Shown one piece after another: positions 52,583 to 60,574 of a stretch of 64,000 nucleotides of DNA (the stretch's first letter is position 1; each line of letters opens with the position of its first letter). Origin of the DNA: Streptomyces sp. DH24 (GTDB lineage: Bacteria; Actinomycetota; Actinomycetes; Streptomycetales; Streptomycetaceae); the NCBI RefSeq assembly GCF_029813775.1, contig NZ_JARVKW010000003.1:1-64000 (forward strand), written 5' to 3'. Below the pieces are notes generated by a model, which saw nothing but the letters and a program-made list of their open reading frames with translations, was not told the origin of the DNA and did not search any database. Both the position numbers and the translations under genes were made by a program.

Positions 52583-54321
52583 GCGGTGAGCTCTCCTTCA
52601 TGGGTGCGGCCCGCCCGGACGAGCTCCGTGTAGACGCCTCCGGCCCCTACCAGGGCGTCGTGGGTTCCGACGGCGTCCACCCGGCCGCCATCGAGGACCA
52701 CGATGCGGTCGGCGTGCCGGACGGCGGCGAGCCGGTGGGCGACGACCAGGACGGTCCGGCCGCCGGCCGCGTTCAGCAGTTCGCGGACGATGTCCGCCTC
52801 ACGGCGTTCGTCCACGGCGCTGGTGGCCTCGTCCAGGACCAGCACGGGCGCGTCGGCCAGCAGGGCCCGTGCGAGGGCGAGCCGCTGCCGCTGCCCGCCG
52901 GACAGGGTGGCGCCGCGTTCGCCGAGGACGGTGGCGTAGCCGTCGGGGAGCGCGGTGATCTCGTCGTGGATGCCGGCGGTCCGTGCCGCGCGGACGAGTT
53001 CGTCGTCGGTGGCGTCCGGCCGGGCCAGGCGCAGGTTGTCGGCGATGGAGGCGTGGAAGAGGTACGTCTCCTGGGAGACGACGGCGATGCCCCGGCGCAG
53101 CGAGTCGAGCGTGTGGTCGGCGACGTCCCGGCCGGCGACGGTGATCCGGCCGCGCTGCGGGGCGCGGTGGCGCAGCAGCAGGGCGAGCAGGGTGGACTTG
53201 CCGGCCCCCGAGGGGCCGACGACGGCGGTGGTGCGCCCGGCCTCGGCCACGAAGGTGACGCCGCGCACGGCCGGCGTCCCCGCGCCGCCTTCGTAGCCGA
53301 ACTCCACGTCCTCGAAGCGCACTTCGGGCGGTTCCGACCACCGCGCCCCCACCGTCCCGGTGTCGGGGACGGCGGGCTCGGCGGTGCGCAGGGCGGCCAG
53401 CCCGTCCGCCGCCGACACGCCCAGGTACCCGGCGTGCCACTCGCGGGACAGGTCGCGCACGGGACGGAAGCACTCGGAGGCCAGCAGCAGCATCAGATAG
53501 GTGCCCGTCGCGGTACCGGCCCCGGTGACGGCCGACCAGCAGGCGAGCAGCGCGGCGGCGACGGTGCCGCCCTGGATGGCCAGATCGGTGATGCCGGTGT
53601 CGACCAGGGAGACGCGGAGCTTGGCGACGGTGGCCCGGTGCAGTGCCGCCGAGCGTTCCTCCAGCCGCTGCCGGGTCCGGCCCACGGCCCCGGCGGCACG
53701 CAGCGCGGGCATGCCCTGCAGGGCTTCCAGATAGTCGGCGCCGAGGCCTTCGTAGGTGTCCCAGTGTTCCTTGCCGCGCTCGGCGAGCAGCCGGTCCCAG
53801 GCGCGCGGTCCGGCGAGGGCGAGCAGCAGCGCGGGCACGAGGCCGAGCAGCACGGCCGGTTCCACGACGGCCAGCGCGGCCAGCAGCAGGGGCGGCACGG
53901 CGAGGGTGACCATGAGCTGGGGCAGGTAGCGCGAGACGTAGGCGTCGACGCCTTCCACCCCGTCGACCAGGGTGGTGCGGACGGCGCCGGCGCGCGCGGT
54001 GGTCAGATGGGCGGCGCCGAGGCGGCCGAGGTGGGCGACGAGTTCGTCGCGCAGTCTCACCCGGACCCGGGCCCCGGCGCGGGTGGCGGTGCGCCGCTGC
54101 CAGGAGGCGAGCACGGCGCGGGCGACGACGACGCCGAGGACAGCCCCGAGCAGCGGCGGGAGCCCGTCCGTTTCGCCGCGGGCGACTCCGGCCAGCGCGA
54201 CGGCGAGCAGGACCGCCTGGGCGAGATGGGTGAGGGTGACGGCGCCCTGCAGCAGGGTGGCCGTGAGCAGCGGGCGACGGGCGTGCCGTGCGGCGCGGCG
54301 CAGCTCGGGGTGGACGATCAC
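52579..54321 (-). CDS. Half-size ABC transporter with exporter fold, first of pair
   Basis: 580 aa. Membrane domain (about 20-320) includes ATLLQGAVTLTHLAQAVLLA and LPQLMVTLAVPPLLLAALAV. ATPase domain motifs: VGPSGAGKSTLLALLLRH, TLSGGQRQRLALARALLADA, VLVLDEATSAVDE and VVAHRLA, all complete. GTG 54321 has GAGGAG 8 nt upstream and overlaps the SagB stop (GTGA); longer in-frame readings upstream are rejected because they lie in the SagB gene. Pairs with the downstream half-transporter. Its coupling to the maturation enzymes argues that it handles the RiPP product. Confidence 0.86.
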   Translation of the reverse strand: MIVHPELRRAARHARRPLLTATLLQGAVTLTHLAQAVLLAVALAGVARGETDGLPPLLGAVLGVVVARAVLASWQRRTATRAGARVRVRLRDELVAHLGRLGAAHLTTARAGAVRTTLVDGVEGVDAYVSRYLPQLMVTLAVPPLLLAALAVVEPAVLLGLVPALLLALAGPRAWDRLLAERGKEHWDTYEGLGADYLEALQGMPALRAAGAVGRTRQRLEERSAALHRATVAKLRVSLVDTGITDLAIQGGTVAAALLACWSAVTGAGTATGTYLMLLLASECFRPVRDLSREWHAGYLGVSAADGLAALRTAEPAVPDTGTVGARWSEPPEVRFEDVEFGYEGGAGTPAVRGVTFVAEAGRTTAVVGPSGAGKSTLLALLLRHRAPQRGRITVAGRDVADHTLDSLRRGIAVVSQETYLFHASIADNLRLARPDATDDELVRAARTAGIHDEITALPDGYATVLGERGATLSGGQRQRLALARALLADAPVLVLDEATSAVDERREADIVRELLNAAGGRTVLVVAHRLAAVRHADRIVVLDGGRVDAVGTHDALVGAGGVYTELVRAGRTHEGELTA

Positions 54322-55778
54322 GGGGTTGTCTCCTCGGGGTGAACGGTGCCGAGGACCAGGCCGTGCACGACCCAGTCCCGCCCCGGCGCGGCTCCGAGCG
54401 CGGCGCCGAGATCCGCGCGCTGCCAGGAGCCGACGGGCCGGGCCGCCAGGCCCAGTCGTACGGCGGTCAGGTGAGCCATGTGGACGGCGAACCCGGCGTG
54501 CAGGTGGGCGCGGCGGATGTGGCGGGCGTCGGCGTCGTCGGGGCATCCGTGGGCGAGCAGCACGGCGCCGGCGTCCGCGAGCCAGGCCTGCCCGGCGGCC
54601 CAGCGGGCGAGCGTGGGCCGGGCGTCCCCGGCGGCCAGCCGCCGCAGGGTGCCGTCGCCCGCCGACTCGACCAGTCCGGGTCGGGGTTCACCGACGGCGA
54701 CACACCAGCCGAGCTCACCGGCACCCGCCGCCTCGGCGGCGGCCAGGACGGCGCGGAGGGCGTCGGGGGGCGGGGCGCCGGTCAGGGGCGGCGCGGCGCT
54801 GCGACGGGCCAGGAGATCACCGGGGCCGGGCGCATCGACCGCCCGGGGCGCCGGTGATCCGCACCCGGGGACCCGGGGCGGACGTACCGGCGACGTGTCC
54901 CCCACCGCCGGAAACGACGTTCCGCCGGACACCGGGACCGAGGACACCGCCACCGACCGCCCCTCCGACCCGGACACCGCGCCCTCCACCGCCGGAAACG
55001 ACGTTCCGCCGGACACCGGGACCGAGGGCACCGCCACCGACCGCCCCTCCGACCCGGACACCGCGCCCTCCACCGCCGGAAACGACGTTCCGCCGGACGC
55101 CGGGTCCGAGGGCACCGCCACGGGCAGCCCTTCCGACCCGGACACCACTCCCCCGGACACCGGAACCCCAGCCTCCGCCACCGGGTGCCCTTCCGGCGGC
55201 GGCACGTGCACAGCGGCCAGAGGTCCCTCCCCGGGCAATGCCCCGAACCCGCTCCCGTCCCCGGGCCGGTCCCCGTCTTCGTTCAAGTCCATCCGGGGCA
55301 CCGCCGGCCCCGCGCCCACCGCCCGTGCCGCCGCCCACACGGCCGCCGCGGCGTGCCCGGTGTCCAGCAGCACCAGCGGCCAGGCGCGGTGTCCGTAGTG
55401 GGAGACGGTGCGTTGCGGGGTGACCCGGAGCTCCACCGTCACCCCGGGCGGGGCGTCGGCGGGCGCGAGGTGGTGTACGCGGTGGGCCACCGGGTCGTAG
55501 CCGTAGCGCCCGGGCGGCAGGGGGCAGCGCGGGCCCACGACGAGTTCGGTGTCCACGGGGTGCAGCGCGCCCGCGGACGGGGCGGGGCGGAGCCGTCCGG
55601 TGCGGTCGGCGGCCGCCAGGGACAGCCGGAGCAGTCGCTCCAGCGGCAGTTCCCCCGGGCCGTTGTCCGGGACGGGACGCGGCGGGCCGGGCCAGGCGCG
55701 GACGGCGGCCCCGGCGGGCGTGTCCGGGCCGGGCACCTCGGCGGAACGGGCGCGGGCGAGGGTGGTGACGAGATCCAC
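54318..55778 (-). CDS. SagB-type dehydrogenase with internal 28-aa repeats
   Basis: 486 aa from GTG 55778 (GAGG 6 nt upstream; GTG 55790, overlapping the YcaO stop, is an alternative). SagB family members are FMN enzymes that oxidise azolines to azoles. The FMN contact RPAPSAGALHPVDTELVVG is near residue 64. A second nitroreductase-like half lies at about 330-486 (ELGWCVAVGEPRPGLVE, HLHAGFAVHMAHLTAVRLGL). Between them, three 84-bp (28-aa) tandem repeats insert residues of the kind VSGGTSFPAVEGAVSGSEG (about 205-288), a probably disordered linker. The gene is coupled on both sides within the RiPP operon. The oxidase function is inferred from family and context. Confidence 0.75.
   Translation of the reverse strand: MDLVTTLARARSAEVPGPDTPAGAAVRAWPGPPRPVPDNGPGELPLERLLRLSLAAADRTGRLRPAPSAGALHPVDTELVVGPRCPLPPGRYGYDPVAHRVHHLAPADAPPGVTVELRVTPQRTVSHYGHRAWPLVLLDTGHAAAAVWAAARAVGAGPAVPRMDLNEDGDRPGDGSGFGALPGEGPLAAVHVPPPEGHPVAEAGVPVSGGVVSGSEGLPVAVPSDPASGGTSFPAVEGAVSGSEGRSVAVPSVPVSGGTSFPAVEGAVSGSEGRSVAVSSVPVSGGTSFPAVGDTSPVRPPRVPGCGSPAPRAVDAPGPGDLLARRSAAPPLTGAPPPDALRAVLAAAEAAGAGELGWCVAVGEPRPGLVESAGDGTLRRLAAGDARPTLARWAAGQAWLADAGAVLLAHGCPDDADARHIRRAHLHAGFAVHMAHLTAVRLGLAARPVGSWQRADLGAALGAAPGRDWVVHGLVLGTVHPEETTP
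54912..55163. repeat. 84-bp tandem repeat within the SagB-type gene
   Basis: Three consecutive 84-bp units start at 54,912, 54,996 and 55,080. The first two are nearly identical and the third is diverged. The length is a multiple of three, so frame is kept; copy number can change without breaking the protein. Confidence 0.9.
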
Positions 55779-55786
55779 GGGAGGCC

Positions 55787-57166
55787 TCACATGTGCGGCG
55801 GAGGAGCCAGCGAGAAGTCCTCCGGCGCGCTCGGGGCGGTCGTCCGCCAGCCCCGGGCGGCGGCGGCCTCGGCGAACCGCGGGCTGCCCAAGTAGGCGAA
55901 CGCCGCGGGGGCGTTGGGTATCAGCCCGGACACCAGGACGCGGGCGACGCGCAGCGTCGTCTCGGCGACGTCCTCGGTGGTCAGGTCGAACGTCATGACG
56001 CGGTGGCCGCCGTCGCGCAGGGCCCGCTCCAGCCGGTCCCGGCTGCCGGGTTCGACCGCGTCGACGGGGACGACGCCGTGGGCCGGTTCGGTGAACCGGC
56101 GGGCCTCGGGCGCCATCCGTTCGTCCAGCCACACCTGGACGTGCGCGCCCAGGTCCCGCACGTGCTCGAAGTGCGGGCCGCACGCGTCGAGATAGCGGCC
56201 GTCGGCGCGGTGGTCCAGGTAGAGGCCGCGGGCGAGCAGTCCTGCCTCGACGGCCTGGAAGACCCACCCGTCGGGGCCGGTGAGACCCTGGGTGAAGACC
56301 CAGGTGTGGACGGCTTCGAGGACGGCCTTGCGGGCGGCCTCGGCCGGATCGTACTTGCAGGCGAACCCGGCGGCGTACAGCCCGAGTCGGGGATCGTGCA
56401 CGAGCGCGGCCATGCAGGGCGCGAACTCCGACGGCATCTCAACGAGCCACACGTCGAGCGCGGAGCCTGCGAGGTCGTCGGTGAGGCCGGGGACGCTGGC
56501 CGGGTCGATGCCGCGGGTCGGGCCGTCGAGGTGCCACCACAGTTCGAGGGCGTCACGTTCGACGGTCTCCAGCAGGCCGCGCTCGACCGCGTCGTCGAAT
56601 CCCTGGCCGGTGGCTATGCCCGCGTAGTTGAGGTGATGGGTGCGGGGCAGCGAACGCAGCTCGCCCTGCCGCCAGTTGAGGTGGGTGAGCGCGACGGGCG
56701 CCCAGACCTCGGCGCTCTCCCCGCCGGGCAGCCGCTCGGTGCCGCGGGCCCACAGGGCGGGCGTGTCGGGGGTGAGGGGCCGGTAGGGGAACCCTTCCCT
56801 GCCGTACTGCCAGTCGGCGTAGGCGGGCAGTTCGTCCGGCCCGTACAACCGCAGGCCCTTCGCGGCCAGTTCGTCGGCGGTGGCGCGCAGCGGCGCGTCG
56901 GGGTGGCCGGGCGGCGGGACGCGGTTGCCGCAGTAGCGCTCGACGCCCTCCGCCAGCGCGGCGATCCTGGCGCCCTCGGGGTCGCCGAAGGTGGTGCCGA
57001 GCGACACCCGGTCGGCGGGCCACAGGCCGAGCCTGCGCGCGTCGGCGATCTCGGCGGTGAGCGCGGTGTAGCGGGGCGGCGCGCCCGCGGGGTGCTCGAC
57101 GGGCTTGATCTTGCGGACGATTCCGCAGAGCGGGTCGACCAGGGCTTCCGGCGGCAGCGCCGTCAT
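55787..57166 (-). CDS. YcaO cyclodehydratase (TOMM D protein)
   Basis: 459 aa. The YcaO ATP/Mg site is visible as LGTTFGDPEGARIAALAEGV then ERYCG (E73 and E76 region), GLLETVERDALELWWHLDG and ACKYDPAEAARKAVLEAVHT. Such enzymes phosphorylate the peptide amide and convert Ser, Thr or Cys to azolines. The C-terminus is FSLAPPPHM, a shortened version of the proline-rich end (PxPxP) of azoline-forming YcaO proteins. ATG 57166 overlaps the hydrolase stop. It acts with the C protein two genes upstream. Thioamide or amidine chemistry is less likely with a SagB partner present. Confidence 0.88.
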   Translation of the reverse strand: MTALPPEALVDPLCGIVRKIKPVEHPAGAPPRYTALTAEIADARRLGLWPADRVSLGTTFGDPEGARIAALAEGVERYCGNRVPPPGHPDAPLRATADELAAKGLRLYGPDELPAYADWQYGREGFPYRPLTPDTPALWARGTERLPGGESAEVWAPVALTHLNWRQGELRSLPRTHHLNYAGIATGQGFDDAVERGLLETVERDALELWWHLDGPTRGIDPASVPGLTDDLAGSALDVWLVEMPSEFAPCMAALVHDPRLGLYAAGFACKYDPAEAARKAVLEAVHTWVFTQGLTGPDGWVFQAVEAGLLARGLYLDHRADGRYLDACGPHFEHVRDLGAHVQVWLDERMAPEARRFTEPAHGVVPVDAVEPGSRDRLERALRDGGHRVMTFDLTTEDVAETTLRVARVLVSGLIPNAPAAFAYLGSPRFAEAAAARGWRTTAPSAPEDFSLAPPPHM

Positions 57167-58647
57167 CGCAGGATCTCCTGTACGGGATCGGTGGGGGTGG
57201 GACGGGACCGGAGCACGGGCAGCCGCAACGCCACCGCCGCGGCGTCGACGTCGCGGCGGGAGGCGAGCAGCCGGGTGGCCGTGACCGGGTCGTCGCCGGT
57301 GTGCGGATTGCGGGCGTGCGCCGGGAAGTGGTGTCCGGCGATCTCCAGGCGCAGCCGGGTCCCGGCCGTCAGCCGCCGGGCGAGCGGACCGAGCGGGACG
57401 GTGAACTCCGCGGCCCGCGCCGGGTGGTCGGCGCGTCGTACGGCACCGACGGCGAGCCGTTCGGCCACGCCGTCGGATCGGACCGCCACGAGCCGCGCGA
57501 ACCAGTCGGCGCAGGCGGTGTCGGCGGAGGCGCGCAGCCGCACCTCGGCGGGTCCGAGGACATCCAGCGGGCGCGGCAGCGGCGGCGTGGCGAGGAGGCA
57601 GCGGTCGGGTGTGCCGTCGGCGGGGACGGTGAGATCGTCGGACGGCACGGGCCGGTCGGGTTCGGCGGTGAAGGAGGCGCCGCGCAGCGTCCGCAGGGCG
57701 GGGGTGTACGGCTCGCCCTCCGTGCCGGCGGGCAGCCACAGCGTGCTGCCGCCGAGCGCGAGGGCACCGCCGCGCCCGGGGGCGAGCCGGCCGGCGAGGG
57801 CGAGGCGGGCCCAGCCCGCGTAGAGCTCGCCGAGGCTCACCCGGTGTTCCGGCCCGGCGTCGGCACCGGGCTCGGCGACCAGGCCGTGCCCCCAGGGACC
57901 CATCAGCAGGCGCGCCGAGGGTCCGCCCCAGCGGCGCCACAGGTCGAGGGTGTCCTCGGCGAAGTGGTCGTGGTGGCCGCCCACGGCGAGCAGGGGCATT
58001 CCGGCACCGGCCGCCCGCGCGGCGAGCCGGCCGCGTTCGCGGTGGCGCCACAGTCCCGGCCAGGAGGGCAGGTCGCGGCCGAGCCGTGCCGGGAGGCCGG
58101 TCAGCGGCAGATGTGTGAGGAGGCCGGGGTCGGTCGCGAGGGCTTTGCCCAGGGCGTGTTCGTCGGAGTCGCGCCGGTCGCCGTGCGCGGCCCACCATCC
58201 GGCGCGGGCCGCCAGGCGTTCCACGCCGGAGGGTTCGCGGGCGGTGTCGGCGGCGCCGGGTGCGGGCACGGCGGCGACGACGGCGTCGGGACGGGCGTCC
58301 TCGGGCCCGTCCAGCGCGAGCGCCAGAGCGCAGTGACCGGCGTAGGAGGCGCCCGCCGCGACCAGTCGCCCGTCGCTCCAGGGCTGCCGGCGGATCCAGC
58401 GGGCGGTCGCGGCCCCGTCGGCGGCCTCGGTGGCGTAGGGGCGCCACTGCCCCGGCGACGCGTGCCGGCCGCGTACGTCCTGGACGACCGCGGCGAAACC
58501 GCGCCGGGCCCAGCCGCGCGACTCGGCGCGGTGGCGCCGCCGGTCGTAGGGCGTGCGGACGAGGACGGCGGGGAAGGGTCCTTCGCCGTCCGGGAGTCGT
58601 ACGTCGGTGGCGAGTCCGTCGACGGCGACGGTGCGGGGTGTCGTCAT
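57163..58647 (-). CDS. CocE/NonD-type hydrolase (S15 peptidase-like)
   Basis: 494 aa. Alpha/beta-hydrolase domain: FPAVLVRTPYDRRRHRAE, VVQDVRGRHASPGQWRPYAT, and nucleophile motif GASYAGHCALAL (Ser101). LLMGPWGHGL supplies a likely catalytic His. The C-terminal jelly-roll region (ADWFARLVAVRSDGVAERLA, then LRLEIAGHHFPAHARNP) is typical of X-Pro dipeptidyl-peptidase/CocE proteins. No signal peptide. Lying between C and D genes with ATGA overlaps, it probably trims the precursor or cuts off its leader; ester or amide cleavage of another substrate is possible. Confidence 0.75.
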   Translation of the reverse strand: MTTPRTVAVDGLATDVRLPDGEGPFPAVLVRTPYDRRRHRAESRGWARRGFAAVVQDVRGRHASPGQWRPYATEAADGAATARWIRRQPWSDGRLVAAGASYAGHCALALALDGPEDARPDAVVAAVPAPGAADTAREPSGVERLAARAGWWAAHGDRRDSDEHALGKALATDPGLLTHLPLTGLPARLGRDLPSWPGLWRHRERGRLAARAAGAGMPLLAVGGHHDHFAEDTLDLWRRWGGPSARLLMGPWGHGLVAEPGADAGPEHRVSLGELYAGWARLALAGRLAPGRGGALALGGSTLWLPAGTEGEPYTPALRTLRGASFTAEPDRPVPSDDLTVPADGTPDRCLLATPPLPRPLDVLGPAEVRLRASADTACADWFARLVAVRSDGVAERLAVGAVRRADHPARAAEFTVPLGPLARRLTAGTRLRLEIAGHHFPAHARNPHTGDDPVTATRLLASRRDVDAAAVALRLPVLRSRPTPTDPVQEILR

Positions 58648-59465
58648 GCGGCCCTCTTCGGCATGGGGGCCACGGCGGGGACGGGCAGCACGGGGTGTGC
58701 GGTGACGGTCAGCGTGCGCAGGTCGACGGTCCGCAGCCGGCGCCGGGCGGGCAGTCCGGCGGCGTCGGGTGTGCCGGTGGCCCACCGGGTGAGGTCGTCG
58801 GCCAGCAGCGCGGCGATCGTCCCGGCCGCGGGCGGGGTGAGCCGGAAGGGCGCACCGGACGTGCGCGGTCCGCTCCAGTAGGCGTCCAGTTCGCGGTGCG
58901 CGGGTGTGGCGGCGAGGCGGCGGGCGCGGACGTGGGCCGAGGTGACGTCTCCGGGGGTGGCCGCGAGGGGTTCGACGTAGGCCTGCCAGCCCTCGCGGTG
59001 GCAGCGCAGCCAGGCGGTCCCGCGTTCGGGCAGCCGGTCGGCGGTGTCCCACAGGCCGTCCGGTACGGGCCCGTTGAGGCACCACACGACCGCGGCGGGC
59101 GTTCCGTCGAGCGCCTCACCGGGCGACACGGGGCGCGGCTCGGCGCCGGCCGTGCGCAGGTGTGCGGCGAGCGGTTCGGTCAGTTCGGCGTCGCCCACCA
59201 GCCGCACGTCGCGGCGTTCGGCGGGCCAGGCTCCGGTGTCCGGCTCCTCGGTGAGGTACCCGGCGTCGGCGAAGGCCCGCACGAGCCGGTCGAGTTCGGC
59301 GTCGGTGGTGCCGGTCGCCGTTCCGGCGAGCCGGGCGAGCAGGGTGCCGGTGTCCGTGTCGCCGGTGCGCACGCCGAGGAACTCCCCGTCCGCCGTACGG
59401 ACGGCGAGCCCTCGTCCGGGTACGGCGACGACCTCTACACCGGGGGCGAGCTGACTGGGCGACAC
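58644..59465 (-). CDS. TOMM leader-binding C protein with RRE domain
   Basis: 273 aa. The first 80 residues look like a RiPP recognition element (PqqD-like winged helix): SQLAPGVEVVAVPGRGLAV, GTLLARLAGTATGTTDAELD and LVRAFADAGYLTEEP. The rest resembles the ThiF/E1-like partner of cyclodehydratases (RDVRLVGDAELTEPLAAHLR, AAVVWCLNGPVPDGLWDTA, AWLRCHREGWQAYVEPL) without an adenylation site or zinc Cys. It should bind the precursor leader and present the core to YcaO. GTG 59465 has GGAG 8 nt upstream. It is the first gene after the hairpin that follows the precursor. Confidence 0.75.
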   Translation of the reverse strand: MSPSQLAPGVEVVAVPGRGLAVRTADGEFLGVRTGDTDTGTLLARLAGTATGTTDAELDRLVRAFADAGYLTEEPDTGAWPAERRDVRLVGDAELTEPLAAHLRTAGAEPRPVSPGEALDGTPAAVVWCLNGPVPDGLWDTADRLPERGTAWLRCHREGWQAYVEPLAATPGDVTSAHVRARRLAATPAHRELDAYWSGPRTSGAPFRLTPPAAGTIAALLADDLTRWATGTPDAAGLPARRRLRTVDLRTLTVTAHPVLPVPAVAPMPKRAA

Positions 59466-59501
59466 GTCGGATTCTCCTGTCGGGAAGGCCTGGAAGGAGG
59501 G

Positions 59502-59537
59502 CGTGGGCCCGCCCGGAAGGCAACGGGCGGGCCCACG
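59502..59537 (-). terminator. Hairpin between precursor and maturation genes (partial terminator)
   Basis: A perfect 14-bp GC stem (59502-59515 with 59524-59537) with an 8-nt loop lies 26 nt after the precursor stop and 36 nt before the C protein start. Most RiPP operons use such an attenuator to make more precursor than enzyme. Confidence 0.75.
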
Positions 59538-59563
59538 GTCGGAGCGAGGGGGTTATCCCTCGG

Positions 59564-59677
59564 TCACTCCTCGGTGTCGTCGAAGGGGTTCTCGACGAGG
59601 GCGTTGGAGTGGGAGGCCGAGTCGTGGGCCAGCTGGCCGGGGTCGGCGATCGGGGTGAAGATCTGCTCGTTGTCCAT
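59564..59677 (-). CDS. RiPP precursor peptide, 37 aa
   Basis: ATG 59677 has GGAGAG 4 nt upstream. The peptide begins MDNEQIFTPIADPGQLA, continues HDSASHSNAL and ends VENPFDDTEE. It has three Ser within HDSASHSN and two Thr but no Cys, so a YcaO/SagB pair could make only oxazol(in)es. The hydrophobic FTPIADPGQL segment suits leader recognition by the C protein; the acidic end may be a follower or part of the product. Placement directly before C, hydrolase, D and SagB genes, with a hairpin behind it and a Zur-like box in front, strongly supports a precursor role. Product structure is unknown. Confidence 0.75.
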   Translation of the reverse strand: MDNEQIFTPIADPGQLAHDSASHSNALVENPFDDTEE

Positions 59678-59739
59678 GAACTCTCCTTGTGATGAAGGGA
59701 GATGCGGTGTTCGGTCGAGCACCGCGCAGCTCACACTAA

Positions 59740-59754
59740 TGAATATGATTATCA
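59740..59754 (-). promoter_or_regulatory. Zur-box-like palindrome before the precursor gene
   Basis: TGAATATGATTATCA agrees with the Streptomyces Zur box as I recall it (TGAAAATGATTTTCA, 7-1-7 symmetry) at 13 of 15 positions; the two changes are symmetric. It overlaps the stop codon of the importer ATPase and lies 63 nt before the precursor ATG. Confidence 0.6.
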
Positions 59755-60555
59755 TTTACTAGGGGGCAGAGGGTGATCCGGGTAACACACCGGCCAGCCG
59801 CCCTCGGGGTCCGTGCCCACCCGGCCCGCCACCTGGAGGACGTCCGCCAGCAGCGCGGGCGTGACGACCTCCTTCGGCGCCCCGTCGGCCACCACACGCC
59901 CGTCCCGCAGCGCCACGATCCGCTCGGCGAACCGGGCCGCGTGCGCGAGGTCGTGCAGCACCATCACGACGGTGAGCCCGCGCTCCTCACGCAGCCGCAC
60001 CACGGTGCGCAGCACGTCGAGCTGGTGGTGCAGGTCCAGATAGGTGGTCGGCTCGTCGAGCAGCAGGACCCGGGTGTCCTGGGCGAGCGCCATGGCGAGC
60101 CTGACGCGCTGCCGCTCACCGCCGGACAGCGCGTCGACGGGCCGCTCGGCCCACTGCTCCACGCCCACGTCACGCAGCGCCCGCCGTACGACCGGGTCGT
60201 CGCCCTCGCGCAGCATCCCGAGCGGGCCGCGTGCCGCGTACCGGCCCTGGCGGACCAGTTGACGCACCGTCATGCCGGGTACGGCCGGCGCCGACTGGTG
60301 CAGCAGCGCGACGCGCCGGGCCGTGTCCCGCCGGGAGAGCCGGGACAGGTCGTCACCGCCGAGCAGGACACGCCCCTCGTCGGGGCGCAGGAGGCCGGCG
60401 GCGAGCCTGAGGAGCGTCGACTTGCCGCAGCCGTTGAGGCCGATGAGGGCGGTCAGCTCACCCGGCCCGACGGTCATGTCGACGCCACGCAGCACGGGTC
60501 TGCCGGGGTAGCCGAAGTGGGCTCCCTCGACGCGGATCCCCACGGGTTCGGTCAT
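59752..60555 (-). CDS. Metallophore/iron-type ABC importer ATPase (FecE/FepC-like)
   Basis: 267 aa. Walker A ALIGLNGCGKSTLLRLAA, signature DALSGGERQRVRLAMALAQD, Walker B VLLLDEPTTYLDLHHQLDV and the H-loop MVLHDLAHAARFAERIVAL are complete; HHQLDVL and the YLDL motif are typical of FecE/BtuD-type ATPases. It powers the two permeases encoded before it. ATG 60555 has GGAGG 9 nt upstream, 19 nt after the permease stop. Cytoplasmic. Metal is uncertain; zinc or iron chelates are likely. Confidence 0.88.
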   Translation of the reverse strand: MTEPVGIRVEGAHFGYPGRPVLRGVDMTVGPGELTALIGLNGCGKSTLLRLAAGLLRPDEGRVLLGGDDLSRLSRRDTARRVALLHQSAPAVPGMTVRQLVRQGRYAARGPLGMLREGDDPVVRRALRDVGVEQWAERPVDALSGGERQRVRLAMALAQDTRVLLLDEPTTYLDLHHQLDVLRTVVRLREERGLTVVMVLHDLAHAARFAERIVALRDGRVVADGAPKEVVTPALLADVLQVAGRVGTDPEGGWPVCYPDHPLPPSK

Positions 60556-60574
60556 GCTCTGTCCTCCGTCGACG

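Noticed and set aside
54912..55163. Frameshifted or broken SagB gene caused by the repeats
   Set aside because: The 84-bp unit keeps the frame and both catalytic halves are intact and continuous.
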